Part shown: piece by piece, positions 6,676 through 9,188 of the stretch
Position numbering within the stretch: the stretch's first letter is position 1
Layout: each line of letters opens with the position of its first letter
Assembly: GCA_012513125.1 (NCBI GenBank)
Contig: JAAZCS010000385.1
Location: 1 to 9,188 of the forward strand
Origin: Treponema sp.
GTDB taxonomy: Bacteria; Spirochaetota; Spirochaetia; Treponematales; Treponemataceae
Reading direction: 5' to 3'
Length of the DNA: 9,188 nt
Made by a program: the position numbers and the translations under genes
Notes under the pieces: generated by a model
What the model was told of the DNA's origin: nothing
Databases searched by the model: none
What the model saw: only the letters and a program-made list of their open reading frames with translations

Positions 6676-7524
6676 TTATTTTTTTGCTAAAGCAGGAAGA
6701 AGTTCATTAAACCAAAATGAATCATCAATTTTTTTATCTTTGCAGGTATGTCCTAATTTTCTATCAAAACGAATCTTTTCTCCATGAAAATCACTGCCTG
6801 CTGTAATAAAAAGACCTAACGAACGTGCCAACTCATCCAATCTATAACATTCGGCTCTTCTTGCCCCTGGATGGTAAGCTTCCAAACCTTTTAAACCTCT
6901 ATCTTTCAAATCTTTAATAAAATCTGGCATCTTGCTCCAAGATAAAAACAAAGACATAGGATGAGCTAAAACAGGCACGCCACCAGAATCATTTATTGAT
7001 TGAATAGCCTCATTAAAATCTGCACCTTTCATATCTACATAACAAGAACGACCTTTCGCAAGATATTGATCAAACGCCTGTTGTCTTGTTTTCACAATCT
7101 TCATTTTTACTAATTCTTCTGCAATATGAGGACGACCAATAACTGTATTAGAAAAATCTTTTTGCAATGTTTCTAAATCTAACTTTATTCCTTTTGATTT
7201 TAATTTCTGCAAAATTTCTTCATTTCTTAATGTTCTGTTTGACAATACACCTGAAGTTAATTTTTTGAGTGAATCTGAATTTGATTTAAGTCCCAATCCT
7301 AATAAATGAAATTCACAACCGGGTCGATTTATTGAAATTTCGATTCCTCTTACAAACAAAATGCCAAGTTCTTTTGCTTTTTTTTCACCTTCTTCTAATC
7401 CTTCTGTTGTGTCATGATCAGTTATCGCTATCAAGGATAATTTTTTTTCATAGGCTTTTTCTACAATTTCCGAAGGCGTATACTGACCGTCTGATGCAGT
7501 TGTGTGAACATGTAAATCTATCAT
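6676..7524 (-). CDS. PHP-domain phosphoesterase/nuclease (TrpH/YciV-RNase AM type)
   Basis: This is a 282-residue PHP-domain metallo-phosphoesterase of the TrpH/YciV group. Studied members remove phosphate from 3',5'-nucleotide bisphosphates or act as 5'-3' exonucleases on RNA (RNase AM). Which activity applies here cannot be read from sequence. Metal-site motifs are all present: HVHTTASDG with H5, H7 and D12; ITDHDTTEG with D36, H37 and D38; E62 in GIEIS; H73; the family segment GRPHIAEEL (130-138); H188-P189; H218; and GSDFHG with D245 and H247. The catalytic motif begins at residue 3, and no upstream in-frame ATG, GTG or TTG lies nearby, so the ATG at 7524 is secure. It has no Shine-Dalgarno sequence. 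It diverges from the Crp-like gene and is followed after 76 bp by yifB on the same strand. Confidence 0.92.
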   Translation of the reverse strand: MIDLHVHTTASDGQYTPSEIVEKAYEKKLSLIAITDHDTTEGLEEGEKKAKELGILFVRGIEISINRPGCEFHLLGLGLKSNSDSLKKLTSGVLSNRTLRNEEILQKLKSKGIKLDLETLQKDFSNTVIGRPHIAEELVKMKIVKTRQQAFDQYLAKGRSCYVDMKGADFNEAIQSINDSGGVPVLAHPMSLFLSWSKMPDFIKDLKDRGLKGLEAYHPGARRAECYRLDELARSLGLFITAGSDFHGEKIRFDRKLGHTCKDKKIDDSFWFNELLPALAKK

Positions 7525-7530
7525 CAGAAT

Positions 7531-7539
7531 AGAATAGCA
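7531..7539 (-). promoter_or_regulatory. Extended -10 promoter of the PHP gene
   Basis: TGCTATTCT on the minus strand is an extended -10 (TG-C-TATTCT), with six bases (ATTCTG) between it and the ATG. No convincing -35 is seen. This predicts a leaderless transcript. The adjoining AATTATGCTA is identical to the rpoN promoter region. The same bases are the -35 side of the crp-like promoter on the opposite strand. Confidence 0.45.
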
Positions 7540-7563
7540 TAATTCAATTTGTTATGATATACT
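7535..7563 (+). promoter_or_regulatory. Candidate promoter of the Crp-like gene
   Basis: TAGCAT (7535-7540) and TATACT (7558-7563) are 17 bp apart, exactly as upstream of the DUF1015 gene. Initiation near 7570 would give a leader of about 70 bases containing a perfect 8-bp stem-loop and a Shine-Dalgarno site. An alternative pair is TTGTTA (7549-7554) with TATTGT (7572-7577), also 17 bp apart. I cannot choose between them from sequence. Confidence 0.4.
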
Positions 7564-7597
7564 TACCAAAATATTGTTAAAAGAGTAAAATGTTTCT

Positions 7598-7617
7598 GCA
7601 TTATTCTCAAATAATGC
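7598..7617 (+). repeat. Perfect 8-bp inverted repeat in the crp-like leader
   Basis: GCATTATT and AATAATGC are exact inverted repeats around CTCA. The second arm ends six bases before the TAAGGAG ribosome site. The repeat could be a binding site for the Crp-like protein acting on its own gene, or an RNA stem-loop near the ribosome site. It lacks the TGTGA/TCACA half sites of the E. coli CRP operator. Confidence 0.6.
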
Positions 7618-7622
7618 TAGCC

Positions 7623-7629
7623 TAAGGAG
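7623..7629 (+). promoter_or_regulatory. Shine-Dalgarno site of the Crp-like gene
   Basis: TAAGGAG is the strongest ribosome-binding site in the window. It lies 11 bases before the ATG at 7641, slightly further than usual. A second in-frame ATG at codon 5 is too far away to be preferred. Confidence 0.75.
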
Positions 7630-7640
7630 AAATAAAAACA

Positions 7641-8885
7641 ATGCCTAAAGCGATGTTATATACAAAGGGTTCTATTATCTATTTTGAAGGTGATCATGAT
7701 GAACGTATTTTTATCATGCAAAAAGGAACTGTTCTTTTATCTAGCACAGATATTGAAACTGGTCAGCCTATTGTAGAACAAATTAAAAGTGGAGAATTCT
7801 TTGGAGTAAAATCTGCCCTAGGTCATTTTACAAGAGAAGAAACAGCTACAGTTCTTGCTCCAACAGTTGCAGTCGCTCTTACAATAGCAGAATTTGAAAA
7901 CCTTTTTTGTAACAATCAGCAATTAATTCTAAAAATGTTACGCGTTTTTTCAAATCAACTAAGACAAATTCATCGTAAATCAGAATCAATTTTAAATAAC
8001 ATACAAGAAGATCAACAATCAGGAATGCTAGCAGTCGCAAAAAGTTTTTATGACAATGAACAATATCGTTCTTGTTGCGATATTTATTTGAAATTCTTAA
8101 AAAGATATCCGGATACACCACAGAAAGAAGAAATTGCTAAACTTTATTCTGAATCAAAACTAAGAGCTCAAAAAATGAGCATGAAACAAAATCTTTCTGA
8201 AAAAACCGAGAACACCGACATAAACACCAACGTTCTAAAATTATTTAATCTGCCTGCTTTTGAACGCTTTGCAAAAGAATATGAACCAGGACAAGTAATT
8301 ATTTCAGAATATGAATCAGGTGATACTTTCTATCTCATTCAAGATGGAAAAGTTCAACTTGTAAAATGCGTAAATGGTGTTACCAAAAATCTTGATATAC
8401 TAAAACATGGTGAATTTTTTGGAGAAATGGCAATTCTTGATAGTTCTCCACGTTCTGCAACATGTGTCGCAATTGGTGATGTTAAATGTCTAGAATTCAA
8501 CAAAGAAAACTTTTCGCTTCTTGTAACCGGAAATCCACAAATTGCATTGATTCTTTTAAAATTATTCTGCAAAAGAATTAATGATCAAAAGCGTAGATTT
8601 AGAATTCTTGTTACAAAAGATTTACAGGCAAAACTTGCAGATGTTTTCCTTATGCTAGACGAAATGAACCCTGTTCAGAACACGGCTGACAAACAAAGAA
8701 AGTTCTATGTTACAATTGCTGACTTAGCACATTGGGCTGGACTTTCACAAGAAGTAACCCGTGATGAAGTAAATAAATTAGTTGAAAAAAGAAAGATTGA
8801 AGTTTTTGATAACTACATCATGATTTCCAACATTCTTGACATGAAAAGAACATACGACACAAGAACTGGAAACATCAACAAATAA
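7641..8885 (+). CDS. Crp/Fnr-type regulator with two cyclic-nucleotide-binding domains
   Basis: This 414-residue protein is about twice the length of ordinary Crp and is likely a cytoplasmic transcription regulator. The first cyclic-nucleotide-binding fold covers about 1-115. A helical segment at about 128-180 resembles a tetratricopeptide-type helix pair (YDNEQYRSCCDIYLKFLKRYPDTP). The second nucleotide-binding fold covers about 203-320, and a Crp-type winged helix about 330-400 (DLAHWAGLSQEVTRDEVNKL). The second domain has a good phosphate-binding cassette, GEFFGEMAILDSSPRSATC, with E262 and R271. In the first, valine (V56) replaces that glutamate and REET replaces RSAT, so it may not bind nucleotide. 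The ligand (cAMP, c-di-AMP or none) is unknown. It diverges from the PHP gene with a 116-bp gap and has a good ribosome site. Its stop codon directly abuts tRNA-Thr on the other strand. Targets cannot be inferred. Confidence 0.9.
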   Translation: MPKAMLYTKGSIIYFEGDHDERIFIMQKGTVLLSSTDIETGQPIVEQIKSGEFFGVKSALGHFTREETATVLAPTVAVALTIAEFENLFCNNQQLILKMLRVFSNQLRQIHRKSESILNNIQEDQQSGMLAVAKSFYDNEQYRSCCDIYLKFLKRYPDTPQKEEIAKLYSESKLRAQKMSMKQNLSEKTENTDINTNVLKLFNLPAFERFAKEYEPGQVIISEYESGDTFYLIQDGKVQLVKCVNGVTKNLDILKHGEFFGEMAILDSSPRSATCVAIGDVKCLEFNKENFSLLVTGNPQIALILLKLFCKRINDQKRRFRILVTKDLQAKLADVFLMLDEMNPVQNTADKQRKFYVTIADLAHWAGLSQEVTRDEVNKLVEKRKIEVFDNYIMISNILDMKRTYDTRTGNINK

Positions 8886-8958
8886 AGCCAACTCCCGGAC
8901 TTGAACCGAGTACCTGCTCGTTACGAGGGAGCTGCTCTACCAGGTGAGCTAAGTTGGC
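8886..8958 (-). tRNA. tRNA-Thr (anticodon CGT)
   Basis: This 73-base tRNA decodes ACG. The acceptor GCCAACT/AGTTGGC pairs perfectly, with discriminator T. The D stem is GCTC/GAGC. The anticodon loop CTCGTAA gives CGT, and the T arm is CTCGG-TTCAAGT-CCGGG. The anticodon stem GCTCC/CGAGC has four good pairs and a C-C mismatch next to the loop (31:39). CCA is not encoded. No terminator follows: the tRNA's 3' end touches the stop codon of the Crp-like gene on the opposite strand. Confidence 0.94.
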
Positions 8959-8970
8959 TTGAATTAGATA

Positions 8971-8999
8971 ATTTTAGCGAAAGAACCTTTTACTGTCAA
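8971..8999 (-). promoter_or_regulatory. Consensus promoter of tRNA-Thr
   Basis: On the minus strand a perfect TTGACA (8999-8994) is followed after exactly 17 bp by TAAAAT (8976-8971). The tRNA begins 12 bases after the -10, so a start about 7 bases on leaves a leader of about 5-6 bases. This is the best sigma-70-type promoter in the window, as expected for a tRNA gene. Confidence 0.8.
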
Positions 9000-9029
9000 T
9001 TTACCGTTTTATTAATTCAATAGGCTATT

Positions 9030-9188
9030 ATGAGTATAACGCTTGATTGGTCTGATTTTCCAGAAAAGTATGACAATCCATTATTACTAACAAAGATTTT
9101 TTTCTCACCTTCAATTGATGACAAGTTAAATCAGTCTCATCTCTTGATAAAAGGCGATAATTATCCTTCGTTGCAACTGCTAAATCAG
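9030..9188 (+). CDS. Probable adenine-specific DNA methyltransferase, N terminus (partial)
   Basis: An open frame from the ATG at 9030 runs off the right edge after 53 codons. The segment LLIKGDNYPSLQLLNQ matches the stretch that precedes the catalytic DPPY motif in type III-like and related N6-adenine methyltransferases (compare LLIHGDNLLALKAL). The catalytic motifs themselves would lie beyond the window, so the call rests on this segment. A weak AGG lies five bases before the ATG. The start is 71 bp from the divergent tRNA-Thr. It may belong to a restriction-modification locus, but no partner is visible. Confidence 0.65.
   Translation, partial: MSITLDWSDFPEKYDNPLLLTKIFFSPSIDDKLNQSHLLIKGDNYPSLQLLNQ

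Noticed and set aside
6811..6835. Sigma-54 promoter (TTGGCACG on the minus strand), tempting because rpoN is nearby
   Set aside because: It lies inside the PHP coding region and the -12 element reads TTAGG without the needed GC dinucleotide.
7564..7640. Riboswitch in the crp-like leader
   Set aside because: Only one simple 8-bp stem-loop is present. The leader is too short and lacks any recognisable aptamer core.
8886..9029. Integration site of a genomic island at tRNA-Thr
   Set aside because: The methyltransferase lies on the 5' side of the tRNA, and no repeat of the tRNA 3' end or integrase gene is visible in the window.
1..9188. CRISPR array, rRNA, prophage or toxin-antitoxin pair
   Set aside because: No regularly spaced repeats, rRNA-like sequence, phage genes or small paired frames with ribosome sites were seen. 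The remaining open frames lie inside or opposite the real genes and lack start signals.

Overview
The window looks like ordinary chromosome from a low-GC bacterium (about 30-33% GC by eye), probably a Treponema-like spirochaete. That assignment is inference. It rests on base composition, on the gene set (a sigma-54 gene next to a DUF1015 gene, and a Crp-type protein carrying two cyclic-nucleotide domains), and on tRNA genes that do not encode CCA. No gene here fixes the genus. The genes are housekeeping or regulatory, and I see no defence island, prophage or biosynthetic cluster, apart from the first 53 codons of a probable DNA methyltransferase at the right edge.

Layout, left to right. Positions 1-120 hold the tail of a possible upstream gene, then a strong stem-loop with a T7 tract that works as a terminator and resembles one end of an IS3-family element. 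rpoN (127-1623, minus) and a DUF1015 gene (1673-3010, plus) diverge from a 49-bp gap. The DUF1015 gene is broken by two in-frame TAA codons but is otherwise readable to its normal C terminus. It overlaps tail-to-tail with recQ (3000-4880, minus). A short divergent region with overlapping -35 boxes serves recQ and tRNA-Leu(CAA) (4946-5028, plus). The tRNA runs head-on into the yifB/comM-type ATPase gene (5034-6599, minus), which lies 76 bp downstream of a PHP-domain phosphoesterase/nuclease gene (6676-7524, minus). A Crp-like regulator (7641-8885, plus) diverges from the PHP gene. Its stop codon touches the 3' end of tRNA-Thr(CGT) (8886-8958, minus). A probable adenine-DNA methyltransferase starts at 9030 and runs off the window.

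The most interesting signals are regulatory. Four genes (rpoN, DUF1015, recQ, PHP) have a -10-like hexamer 6-9 bases before the start codon and no Shine-Dalgarno sequence, which predicts leaderless or nearly leaderless mRNAs. The two divergent regions rpoN/DUF1015 and PHP/crp share a 29-bp bipartite motif, TAGCATAATT-N13-TATACT. By contrast, yifB and the Crp-like gene have clear Shine-Dalgarno sites with small stem-loops just upstream. The first ~535 bases of yifB have distinctly higher GC than the rest of the gene, with the break near the end of the N-terminal domain. I did not find a convincing new biological system.
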